A stretch of 13,547 nt of DNA, taken from the NCBI GenBank assembly GCA_016208805.1, contig JACQXL010000084.1:5411-18957 (forward strand). Reading direction: 5' to 3'. The notes under the pieces were generated by a model. The model saw only the letters and a program-made list of their open reading frames with translations, was not told where the DNA came from and did not search any database. Below, one piece after another: positions 1 to 7,146 of the stretch (positions are counted from its first letter, which is position 1; each line of letters starts with the position of its first letter). The DNA is from Planctomycetota bacterium. Its GTDB lineage: Bacteria; Planctomycetota; MHYJ01; JACQXL01. Position numbers and translations under genes: made by a program.

Positions 1-2
1 CG

Positions 3-3000
3 ATAGAGAACCGGGGCGATTGCATTTATCAACTGACCTATATAAACTCGCCGGATGAGCGCTCGGCGGCATTCCATCTTAACAACTCGCAGGCCTATAA
101 AATCTGGCTCAATGACCAACTCATCGCCTTCGCCGACCCGGATAACAACTACCTGCCGACTTATCAGGTCTATGGCGGGCTGTTGCAGAAAGGCGCCAAT
201 AAACTGCTCTTAAAGAGCCGATACCCGATGGAGGTGCAGGTGATGGATTTGGCCGGTGCGCCGTTTGCGGATTTGGAGTACGACGTAGAGGTCACCACAA
301 AGACACAAAGAGCACAAAGCGATTATAAATTACCAAAGCCACCCCGGGGGAATCACGAAAGTTATCTGGAAGTCCTGAAAGACCCTCTAAAGCGTACGTC
401 GGACGATTATGTCTGCCAGGCGTTGTTCTACGAACGCGACGGCTTGAGGCAGGAGTCATTTGCGCTCTGGGAAGAATTATACAAATGCCACACCGCCAGC
501 GTGCTGGACAATGTTGTGATGGGCCGCGCCTATGATAACAACCAATATCTGCCTCAGGAGAAACGGCAGAACCTGGCCCGGGCCTGCTACAAAGAGGCCG
601 AGAAATTGGCCGATAACTGCATTCCGGCCAAACTGGCACTGGCCGACTATTACGCCCAAAAGAACAAGGATAAGGCCACAGAGATTCTCCAGAAAGCGCT
701 TGAGACGAACCCTCGGTGCATCAGCGTGCGTGAGAAGTTACGGCAGATGTTCTCGTCCCGGCAATGGCCGGCCGAGGCCTTCGGCGAGTTACAACAACTG
801 GTTAAACTGATGCCGGATAATGTCGGGCTCATTTTCCAGATGGCATCCCATTATTACAGCCAGCAGAACTATGCCAAGGCATTGGAGTATTACAAGCGCG
901 CCTATGACCTCAACGGCAATAAATACCGCTGGAGCGAAATTTCCATCAATGCGACATTGACCAATAACCAACAGCCGTATCTTGATATCTATCAGGAGAT
1001 GCTCAAGGTCCAACCCGATAACCCCAGATATTACCGGGCAACGGCGTCCATCTACTATACCCTGAAGGACTACGCCAGGGTGGAGGAACTCTATCTCAAG
1101 GTTCTGTCAATGACCGAATCTGATAAAGAGCGTTATGAGATGTATGATGATTTTGCGCGGTTGTATGACGACTGGAACAAGCCGGATAAAGAACGCGAAT
1201 ACCGCCAGAAACTCAACGCACTGCCGGCTAAATACCAGCGCTACCAGGACGGCACCAGGCGCTACTACGATTTCAAGGACGGCAAAAAGGAATCCTGGCC
1301 CGAAGAAGTAACCGTGCCGGTGTTGGAATTGGTCAAGTCCGCGCCCGGCGAAAAGGAGTATCCGCAGGCCGGCAGTATCATCTTGTTTGAACAGCATCTG
1401 GTGCGGGTCTCGGGCACGGATACGGCTAACTTGAGGACCAAAGAGACCAGGGTTCACGAGGTAATCAAACTTCTTAATAAACAGGCCGGCGAGCAATACG
1501 GCGACCTGTATAAATACGGCGAGATAGAAGAGGCGCGGGTCTATCGGCCGCTCAGCCCTGAAACCACTACAACTACAGAATTCCGCGTGCTTGAGCCAGA
1601 CCCGATACAGGAGGGCTGGGGCGGGTTGCGCCTGCCCGAACTGGATAAGGGCTCGGTGATTGAACTCAAATATATCAAGCGCGAACCGTTCTACTATCGC
1701 GAGCCCGGTGAGATTGTCCAGATAGACGACTCGCCGATGTTCCGCCGGGAGAAACAACCGGTCCTGCACCTGCGCTATGTTATCGCATTGCCAAAGTCTC
1801 TCAAATATAAATGCCCGCCTAAATACCAGAACCTCGTGCCTGAACTCAAAGACGACGGCCAGACCGTCACCTATATCTGGAATTTGAAGAATACGCCGGA
1901 TTACGATGACGAGGTGATGATGCCTTCCGAGCGGGAAGTCCTGCCCTGGGCGGATATCTATGCGGGCAATTTATCGTTTGAGAAGAAATTGCGGGAATAC
2001 CGTTCCCGTTATTTAAAAGGACGCGTGCCTTACAATGTCCGGGCCAAGGCGGCCGAACTGACCAAGGATATTACGGATGTGGCCGGGAAAGTGCGGGCGC
2101 TTTATAAGTTCGCCGTCTCCGAGATTAAAGGCGGCTATGGCGGTTACGGCTCGTCCGATGACACCTCGCTCAGCCATACCCTGATAGAAAAAGAGGGCTC
2201 GGCCAGCGGATTGATGATGGGTTTCCTCAAGGCGCTTAATATTGAGGCATACTGGGCGCTGCCTAAAGCCAAATTCACACCCGGTATTGACCCGGATAAG
2301 GAAGGTCCCCGGATTAATGATTATACGCCGCTGATTTATATTCCAGATAATAATCTCTGGCTGGCACCAGGGCAGTTTGTGCCGTTCGGCAGTATTCCGG
2401 TTGAGATGCAGGGCGGCGATGGCTATGTGATAATGCCGGACGGCGTGAAAGTGCTGGAATTGCCCATGGCGCCGTTTGCCGAACGATGCGCCGGGTCGTT
2501 AGACTTAGAAATTAATATTTTAGCCGATGGTAATGCGGATGTTAAAGGTAGTGTTAATTTGGGCGGAACGAATGGCGCTTATTGGCGCACGAATTGGCAG
2601 GAATATGCTTCCAAACAAGAACGGAAACAAAAAATGGAAGAAATGGTTGGTTACTTATTCCCTGGGGCTAAACTCAAGAAGTATAATATCACTAAATTTA
2701 ATATTGATGAAAAGATTACTCCCATTAATTTTACCTGCACCGTGCCGCAGTTTGCCAGAAAAACCGCCACCGGGCTGGAATTCAAGACCGTAATGAAACC
2801 AATGGAACTCACCCAGTATTTCTTGAGAGAGACCGAGCGCAAGTTCCCGTTGAGACTGCATCATTACGCCAAGGCGCTGAGCACTTATGACCGAATAAAG
2901 ATTATTCTGCCCGATGTCGCAACGGCGGATTTGCCGGAAAGCAAACTGGTTGCCAGCGACTACGGCTGTTACTCACGCTGGGTCAAGGCCGACGGTAATG

Positions 3001-3131
3001 TGGTGAGCATAGAACGTAAGTTTACGCTGGAGGAACAGGATATCCCGCCGCAATATTATCCGGCTTTCTCGGATTTCTGCAAGAAGATAGAACAGATTGA
3101 ACAGGAACAAGTAAAGTTGACCATTAAGTAA
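3..3131 (+). CDS. TPR / DUF3857 / transglutaminase-like protein (5' partial)
   Basis: The frame is open from the window edge, so the true start lies upstream; a TTG at 183 is only an internal codon. Order of parts: a beta-rich piece (about 3-270) resembling the sugar-binding/jelly-roll modules of secreted proteins; TPR helices (about 430-1240, e.g. YAKALEYYKRAYDLN); a DUF3857 domain (about 1390-1990, including the PDYDDEVMMPSEREVLPWADI region); a transglutaminase-like core (about 2050-2460); and a C-terminal beta domain as in DUF3857/DUF3858 proteins (about 2490-3120). The core appears catalytically dead: Ala (2202) stands where Cys is expected, Thr (2325) where His is expected, and Ala (2364, in LWLAPGQ) where Asp is expected. 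Such proteins are usually exported, but the signal peptide would lie outside the window. A repeat-like stretch encodes TTKTQRAQS at 294-319. The role is unknown; a protein-binding scaffold in the envelope is a guess. Confidence 0.85.
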   Translation: MENRGDCIYQLTYINSPDERSAAFHLNNSQAYKIWLNDQLIAFADPDNNYLPTYQVYGGLLQKGANKLLLKSRYPMEVQVMDLAGAPFADLEYDVEVTTKTQRAQSDYKLPKPPRGNHESYLEVLKDPLKRTSDDYVCQALFYERDGLRQESFALWEELYKCHTASVLDNVVMGRAYDNNQYLPQEKRQNLARACYKEAEKLADNCIPAKLALADYYAQKNKDKATEILQKALETNPRCISVREKLRQMFSSRQWPAEAFGELQQLVKLMPDNVGLIFQMASHYYSQQNYAKALEYYKRAYDLNGNKYRWSEISINATLTNNQQPYLDIYQEMLKVQPDNPRYYRATASIYYTLKDYARVEELYLKVLSMTESDKERYEMYDDFARLYDDWNKPDKEREYRQKLNALPAKYQRYQDGTRRYYDFKDGKKESWPEEVTVPVLELVKSAPGEKEYPQAGSIILFEQHLVRVSGTDTANLRTKETRVHEVIKLLNKQAGEQYGDLYKYGEIEEARVYRPLSPETTTTTEFRVLEPDPIQEGWGGLRLPELDKGSVIELKYIKREPFYYREPGEIVQIDDSPMFRREKQPVLHLRYVIALPKSLKYKCPPKYQNLVPELKDDGQTVTYIWNLKNTPDYDDEVMMPSEREVLPWADIYAGNLSFEKKLREYRSRYLKGRVPYNVRAKAAELTKDITDVAGKVRALYKFAVSEIKGGYGGYGSSDDTSLSHTLIEKEGSASGLMMGFLKALNIEAYWALPKAKFTPGIDPDKEGPRINDYTPLIYIPDNNLWLAPGQFVPFGSIPVEMQGGDGYVIMPDGVKVLELPMAPFAERCAGSLDLEINILADGNADVKGSVNLGGTNGAYWRTNWQEYASKQERKQKMEEMVGYLFPGAKLKKYNITKFNIDEKITPINFTCTVPQFARKTATGLEFKTVMKPMELTQYFLRETERKFPLRLHHYAKALSTYDRIKIILPDVATADLPESKLVASDYGCYSRWVKADGNVVSIERKFTLEEQDIPPQYYPAFSDFCKKIEQIEQEQVKLTIK
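294..319 (+). repeat. CACAAAG-type repeat inside the reading frame
   Basis: ACCACAAAGACACAAAG and a further GCACAAAG unit lie in frame in the first CDS. They match the intergenic ACCACGAAGACACGAAAG at 12030-12047 apart from A/G changes. The encoded TTKTQRAQS sits between the beta-rich part and the TPR part and looks like a linker. Confidence 0.5.
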
Positions 3132-3147
3132 ACAGATTAAACTGATT

Positions 3148-3283
3148 ACTGAACTCTTGCGAAACGCCCTCTTTGTCATTCCCGCGTAGGCGGGAATCCA
3201 GTATTTACGGGGGGTCTGGATTCCTGCTTTCGCAGGAATGACACCTTTGGGGTGGTTTTTTCCCCATTTCGCAAGAGTTCAGT
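3148..3283. mobile_element. MITE-like nested palindrome, 136 bp
   Basis: Perfect 17-bp terminal inverted repeats ACTGAACTCTTGCGAAA (3148-3164) and TTTCGCAAGAGTTCAGT (3267-3283) are flanked by a direct GATT on each side (3144-3147 and 3284-3287), which would fit a 4-bp target duplication. No coding capacity is seen. Inside lies a second inverted repeat (3175-3242). Removing the element joins AACTGATT to AGACGGAT and restores a continuous family-a repeat. Calling it mobile is inference. Confidence 0.5.
3175..3242. repeat. Double-hairpin GTCATTCCCGCG repeat, copy 1
   Basis: Arms at 3175-3201 (GTCATTCCCGC...) and 3216-3242 (...GGAATGAC) pair over a 14-nt spacer. Each arm is itself a small palindrome, ATTCCCGC-GTAG-GCGGGAAT and ATTCCTGC-TTTC-GCAGGAAT. 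The same unit occurs inverted at 11908-11977. Similar ATTCCC-N-GGGAAT repeats (for example neisserial dRS3) are known from other bacteria. Confidence 0.8.
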
Positions 3284-3336
3284 GATTAGACGGATAATCA
3301 TCAGTTCAATCCGCTAAATCCGCTTACTAAAGCAAT

Positions 3337-3873
3337 ATGAAGTATCTGTATTTCTATCCGGAACTCTGCACCGGCTGCCGGGAGTGCTCGCTGGCTTGCT
3401 CTTTGACCAAGTTCGGCGAGTGCAACCCCAAGAAGGCGGCCATCACCATCGTGCGCGATGAGTTTGAACGGTTTGAATGCCAGTTGGTCTGTATGCAGTG
3501 CGACGATGCGCCCTGTATGAAGTATTGCCCGCAGAACGCCTACTCCAGGGAAGGCAATGTCGTCAAGTGGAACAAAGATAAATGCATCAAGTGCCGTTTC
3601 TGCGCCACGGTCTGCCCCTATGCCGCCATTACCGTGCTCCATAACGAGATTATCAAGTGCGACCTGTGCAGCGACGACCCCAAGTGCGTTAAACTCTGCT
3701 CCACTAACGCCATCAGATACGAGGAAGAAACCCGGGAACTGGCCGACCGGCGCAAGACGCTGGCTAAGAAATTAGTGGCCGTAGATGGGCCGCCTGTGAA
3801 GTTGCGACCCACTATACTGGGCTGTAACTCGTCCCCCGATGTCCATCGGGGGACTCTAACAGCCCAAGTATAA
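3337..3873 (+). CDS. Polyferredoxin with four [4Fe-4S] motifs
   Basis: A cytoplasmic-type electron carrier with no signal peptide. Sixteen cysteines fall in four groups: C11/C14/C17/C21, C52/C55/C60/C64, C83/C86/C89/C93 and C108/C111/C117/C121. This is the spacing of HycB/CooF/DmsB-type subunits, which bind four clusters by swapping the fourth cysteine between motif pairs. Such subunits feed electrons to or from a molybdenum/tungsten enzyme, hydrogenase or CO dehydrogenase. No such partner is encoded here, so the redox partner is unknown. The ATG start has only a weak ribosome-binding site. The last roughly 20 residues (from PTILGCNSSPD on) are encoded by a palindromic repeat (3811-3871) and are probably not part of the ancestral fold, which should end near VDGPPVKLRP. 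Confidence 0.87.
   Translation: MKYLYFYPELCTGCRECSLACSLTKFGECNPKKAAITIVRDEFERFECQLVCMQCDDAPCMKYCPQNAYSREGNVVKWNKDKCIKCRFCATVCPYAAITVLHNEIIKCDLCSDDPKCVKLCSTNAIRYEEETRELADRRKTLAKKLVAVDGPPVKLRPTILGCNSSPDVHRGTLTAQV
3811..3871. repeat. GGGCTG...CAGCCC palindrome with inner CCCCCGATG hairpin
   Basis: The outer arms are ACTATACTGGGCTG (3811-3824) and CAGCCCAAGTAT (3860-3871). Within them CCCCCGATG (3833-3841) pairs with CATCGGGGG (3844-3852). It overlaps the 3' end of the ferredoxin gene. A copy lacking the inner hairpin lies at 9114-9147. A T-run does not follow, so it is not a textbook intrinsic terminator. Confidence 0.75.
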
Positions 3874-3883
3874 AATAAATCAT

Positions 3884-3924
3884 AGTTGTTGACAACTACC
3901 GGAATTTATATTAATCTCTATAAT
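3884..3924 (+). promoter_or_regulatory. Possible promoter/operator region
   Basis: A perfect dyad AGTTGT-TG-ACAACT (3884-3897) overlaps a TTGACA box (3889-3894). A perfect TATAAT lies at 3919-3924, but the 24-nt gap between them is too long for one sigma-70 promoter. One of the boxes may be fortuitous. It would drive the 4029-7092 unit. Confidence 0.25.
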
Positions 3925-3948
3925 AATAAAGAGTCAAGGTATGCCCCG

Positions 3949-4007
3949 CCCCGATGTTACATCGGGACGGGATTTAAGAACCTGTAACGCCCGTACGGGC
4001 TAACAGG
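3949..4007. repeat. Two short GC-rich palindromes in the leader of the 4029 gene
   Basis: CCCGATG/CATCGGG forms a hairpin at about 3950-3966. CCTGTAAC-GCCCGTACGGGC-TAACAGG spans 3981-4007. The CTGTAAC...CTAACAG frame of the second also encloses the inner hairpin of the 3811-3871 palindrome, so they are probably related. The second hairpin ends 6 nt before the AAGGAGG ribosome-binding site and could affect translation. Confidence 0.55.
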
Positions 4008-4013
4008 CTCTAA

Positions 4014-4020
4014 AAGGAGG
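4014..4020 (+). promoter_or_regulatory. Strong Shine-Dalgarno AAGGAGG, decides start at 4029
   Basis: AAGGAGG lies 8 nt before the ATG at 4029 but only 2 nt before the in-frame ATG at 4023. The normal spacing favours 4029. Confidence 0.7.
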
Positions 4021-4028
4021 GAATGATT

Positions 4029-5054
4029 ATGAGAAGAATGATTATTGCAATAACGGTCCTGTGCCTGCTGGCCGCCGATCTTAACGCCGAGGTGGTTGTG
4101 CTCAAGGACGGCACGAAACTGGTCGGCAAGGTGGAAGACCAGGGCGATAAGATAAAGGTCACCACCCAGGACGGCGAGATGACGGTCAAGAAGGACCGAA
4201 TCAAACAGATTTACAAAGATGCCAAATCGCTCCTGCAGGATGCCGGTGCGGCTTCAACCGAGGCCCAGAAAATCATAGACGGCGCCAACAAGATTTCCGA
4301 CCCCAAGGCGCGCAACGAGTCGCTGGATAAGACCATTGATATCATCCAGAAAAAGATGGCCGAACTGCTTGATGCGGTGGACGCCTTCAGCGGCAACGAT
4401 GCCAAGTTAATCAGCGAGCAGATTGCCGAGCTGAACAGTAAAAAGAAACTGGCCAATTCGCTTAAGGTAATGAAGGCTGAGCCGCCGCCCCCGCCTCCGC
4501 CGCCGACAGTAAAAGACCCGCCCAAAAAAGAGCCGCCTAAAGTTGACTCCAAGAAGGTTGAAATCGCCCTTGAATTCTATAATTTAGGGCTGACCGCCTT
4601 TAACGACAAACAGTATGACAAGGCATTGGAATATTTCAACAAAACGGCCTCATATAACGAAACGCCGGAATTGCTGTCCAGGTTAGGCGACACCTATGAG
4701 GCGCTCAAGGAAGAGGAACAGGCCTACGAAACATATAAATCCTGCCTTGAGACGCTGGACAAAATAGAATCGCCCACCGATGAGCAAGAACAACTCAAGG
4801 ATGAGGTCACCAAGAAGATTCAGAAATTCAAGGTCTTTGAGGATAAACTGGAGGCCATCAACAAAGAAACCGTGACCAAACTGATGGAACTCGGGCAGGA
4901 ATGTATGACCGATAAGGATTATGTTCTGGCCGAAGAGGTCTATGCGCTGGTTCTGCAGATAGAGGAAGGAAACAAAGAGGCCTCTGAACTTCTTGAGAAA
5001 GCCCGTCAGTTATTAGCAGAGGAAGAAAAAAATGCCGAAAAGGGAAGCGATTAA
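4029..5054 (+). CDS. Secreted TPR protein with proline-rich linker
   Basis: About 341 residues. An N-terminal signal peptide (MRRMIIAITVLCLLAADLNA) has a likely cut after LNA at residue 20. Residues 21-62 (VVVLKDGTKLVGKVEDQGDK and onward) form a small beta-rich module of a kind common in secreted planctomycete-like proteins. A charged helical stretch follows, then a linker with eight consecutive prolines (about residues 152-160), a TPR region (about 175-245, FYNLGLTAFNDKQYDKALEYF) and a last helical hairpin (about 281-335). It probably acts outside the cytoplasmic membrane as a protein-binding scaffold; no catalytic motif is seen. The 3' end overlaps the next gene by 23 bases, indicating translational coupling and a shared role with the TPR-DUF1080 protein downstream. 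Confidence 0.8.
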   Translation: MRRMIIAITVLCLLAADLNAEVVVLKDGTKLVGKVEDQGDKIKVTTQDGEMTVKKDRIKQIYKDAKSLLQDAGAASTEAQKIIDGANKISDPKARNESLDKTIDIIQKKMAELLDAVDAFSGNDAKLISEQIAELNSKKKLANSLKVMKAEPPPPPPPPTVKDPPKKEPPKVDSKKVEIALEFYNLGLTAFNDKQYDKALEYFNKTASYNETPELLSRLGDTYEALKEEEQAYETYKSCLETLDKIESPTDEQEQLKDEVTKKIQKFKVFEDKLEAINKETVTKLMELGQECMTDKDYVLAEEVYALVLQIEEGNKEASELLEKARQLLAEEEKNAEKGSD

Positions 5055-6096
5055 ATCTGTTCTCTGCGTTATGCTTATCCTTGCGACAGCAATAGCATCA
5101 TATCTGACGGCGGCCGAGGATAACGCCGAACTGGCCACTGTCTATTATCAATCCGGCCTGTCTCTCCTGAAGCAGAATAAATACGATGAAGCCCTGACCA
5201 AATTCCATAAAGCGCTGTCGTATCGCCCGGCGTTCCCGGAAGCGTTTCTGAAATCGGCCGAGTGTTGCGAGAAACTTGGTAATAAAGCAAAAGCTCTGCA
5301 GAATTACCGGCTCTGCCGCAAATGCCTGGAAACCAAGCCGTCGCTCACGCCGGACGAAAAGACAATTCTATCTGCCGCTCAAAGCAATCTGGAAAAGTTG
5401 GATACGGCCGGCAAGGAATTCAGAAAGATAAAAGAGCACTATATCAGCGGTATTATCTCGGTGGCTAATAACTGCCTGGCCAAAAAGCATACCGGATTTG
5501 CCGGCAAAATATTCAAACAGGTCGTCGCCATAGACCCGGCCAACAAAAGTGCCGCGGAGTTCCTCGGCAAACCGGTGGATAAGCCGGCCGAAGCGAAGCC
5601 AAAGCCGTCGTCCGTCATCGAATCCGTGAAACTGTTTAACGGCCGGGATTTGACCGGCTGGAAGGCAGCCGGCGAAGAGACGGGTTACCAATACTGGAGC
5701 GCCAAGAACAACCTGCTCTGGGGCGAACATAAAGTCGTCAATAAATATGCCATCTTGCTCTGGGAGGGCGATGTGCCGGCCAGTTATACCTTTTCATTTG
5801 AGTATCTGGTGGAACGAGTCCGGCTGCCTAAAAGCGAACACCTCGGCGTTGTCTACAGCATTAACCAGCAGTCTTCACCGGCAATATTTACTTTTAACAC
5901 TACGGTCAGTCCGGCCTGGAACAAACTGGAAGTTGTTAATGAAAAAGGTACGGTCAACGTCAAGGTCAACGGCAAACCTGCCAAAGGTAACATCGTTATT
6001 GGCAACATAAACGGCCGGACCGGTCAGCCACTCGGCCTGGCGGTAAAAGACTCCGTTATTTACTTCAAGAATATTACCTTAAAGAAAGTGAATTGA
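5032..6096 (+). CDS. Secreted TPR + 3-keto-disaccharide hydrolase (DUF1080)-domain protein
   Basis: 354 residues. The N-terminal hydrophobic segment (about 9-27) is a signal peptide or anchor. TPR-like helices follow (about 33-100, YYQSGLSLLKQNKYDEALTKF), then a second helical pair (about 130-175) and a PAEAKPKP linker. The C-terminal domain (about 195-354) opens with VKLFNGRDLTGWKA, the hallmark start of the DUF1080 / 3-keto-disaccharide hydrolase family, a jelly-roll fold common in Planctomycetota and Verrucomicrobiota. Some members hydrolyse 3-keto sugars; many are uncharacterised and may only bind glycans. Fusion to TPRs suggests a binding or assembly role. The start ATG lies within the end of the preceding gene, after a GAGGAAG ribosome-binding site. 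The stop TGA shares one base with the next ATG (TGATG). Confidence 0.82.
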   Translation: MPKREAIKSVLCVMLILATAIASYLTAAEDNAELATVYYQSGLSLLKQNKYDEALTKFHKALSYRPAFPEAFLKSAECCEKLGNKAKALQNYRLCRKCLETKPSLTPDEKTILSAAQSNLEKLDTAGKEFRKIKEHYISGIISVANNCLAKKHTGFAGKIFKQVVAIDPANKSAAEFLGKPVDKPAEAKPKPSSVIESVKLFNGRDLTGWKAAGEETGYQYWSAKNNLLWGEHKVVNKYAILLWEGDVPASYTFSFEYLVERVRLPKSEHLGVVYSINQQSSPAIFTFNTTVSPAWNKLEVVNEKGTVNVKVNGKPAKGNIVIGNINGRTGQPLGLAVKDSVIYFKNITLKKVN

Positions 6097-7092
6097 TGAA
6101 TACCGATTTCATAGGCCGGACCAGCCGGATTCCGCCCACCGCGGCTATCGGTGCGGCAATGGTCCATACCAAAAAGATGCTCTTCCAGCCCTTTAACGCC
6201 ATTAAATGGCTCAAGTTCGGCATCGTCGCATTCCTGGTCGGACTGGCCGGAGGCAACAATTATAATTTCAACTTCAACCTGCCGGGCGGTGATCGTGGAA
6301 ACCCGCCCGATTGGGCCGGCCAGATACCTCAATGGATTGACTGGTGCAAGGAACACCTTGCGCTCATCATCGCTATCGGCATCGCCGTTCTCATCGTTAT
6401 CACCGTTATCTGGACCGTCTTTTTGTATCTCTCGTCCAGATTCATCTTCGTTTATATGGACGGCGTGGTTAACAACGATATGCGCATCAAGGAATATTAC
6501 AAGGCCAACCGCGCCAACGGCTGGTCGTATTTTATGTGGCGGATGGGATTCATCGGTGTGGCATTGCCGGTTATCCTGGTCGCGCTTGTGCCGCTGGGGC
6601 TTTCTATCTTCTTTATTGCCCAGAAGGGCTGGATCGCCGGGCTCATCCTGTTACTGATCGGCTCCATCCTATTCTTCTTTGCTATCCTGGTCTTGCTGGC
6701 CATCATCAGCATGCTGACCACCGACTTTGTCCTGCCGATTATGTCCTTGCTTAAGATAAAATCACTCAAGGCCTGGGGCGTGCTCTGGACATTGATGAAA
6801 GGCGACAGGAAAACCTTCCTGCTCTACATTCTTCTCAAGATCGCCCTGGGCATCGCCGCCGTCTTTCTTGATATTTGCGATAGCGATGATAGTACTGATC
6901 GGGTTATTTGTCTTGGCAATGAAGATACCCATGCTTTATATCCTGATTGTCCCGCTGGCGATTGTTATTGGCGTTGTGTCCGGTCTTCTGTTCAATACAA
7001 TCATCTCGCCGATAACGGTTTTCTTCCGCTCTTATTCGCTCATCGTATTGGAAGGATTCGGGGACGAGTTCGCCAGCATCAACCGCTTTTGA
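6096..7092 (+). CDS. Polytopic membrane protein, frame broken near 6867
   Basis: The ATG overlaps the stop of the preceding gene (TGATG). The first frame gives about 257 residues with hydrophobic segments near 41-52, 88-113, 152-175, 180-207 and the start of another at about 241. After AAVFL at about 6869 this frame turns into polar, cysteine-rich sequence and would run to 7199, into the opposing gene. The +1 frame from TTG 6868 instead continues as LIFAIAMIVLIGLFVLAMK and further membrane segments to ISPITVFFRSYSLIVLEGFG, ending at TGA 7090-7092 right at an intergenic repeat. I therefore read one protein of about 331 residues with a one-base error, mutation or shift near GTCTTTCTTGA. It resembles uncharacterised membrane families; the role is unknown, probably linked to the two secreted TPR proteins. 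Confidence 0.7.
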
Positions 7093-7146
7093 ACCACAGA
7101 TATAAAAGGTACCAAATCTGCGTCCATCTGTGTTTATCTGTGGTTA
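7092..7146. terminator. Stop-to-stop inverted repeat between convergent genes
   Basis: AACCACAGATA (7092-7102) pairs perfectly with TATCTGTGGTT (7135-7145). The element fills the gap between the two convergent stop codons and contributes bases to both. It could act as a bidirectional terminator, though T-runs are short. It is a member of the family-a repeats: ATCTGTGGTTAAAAG at 7136-7150 recurs exactly at 12284-12298. Confidence 0.5.

Larger units (their letters stand above)
3129..3331. repeat. Family-a inverted repeat, interrupted by a palindromic element
   Basis: The left part, GTAAACAGATTAAACTGATT (3128-3147), starts at the stop codon of the upstream CDS. The right part, AATCCGCTAAATCCGCTTAC (about 3308-3327), is roughly its reverse complement, with A/G exchanges. 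The right part also resembles the minus-strand text at 9062-9085. The 136-bp element at 3148-3283 splits this repeat. Confidence 0.5.

Noticed and set aside
1107..1769. Minus-strand open frame of about 220 codons opposite the DUF3857 gene
   Set aside because: It is a shadow of a clearly conserved plus-strand coding region; its sequence has no domain features.
3811..3871. Intrinsic terminator after the ferredoxin gene
   Set aside because: The hairpin overlaps the coding end, no T-run follows, and the same palindrome recurs elsewhere, so it is listed as a repeat.
3337..3873. Specific assignment of the ferredoxin as CooF, HycB or an aldehyde-oxidoreductase subunit
   Set aside because: The cysteine spacing fits the whole group and no partner enzyme is in the window.
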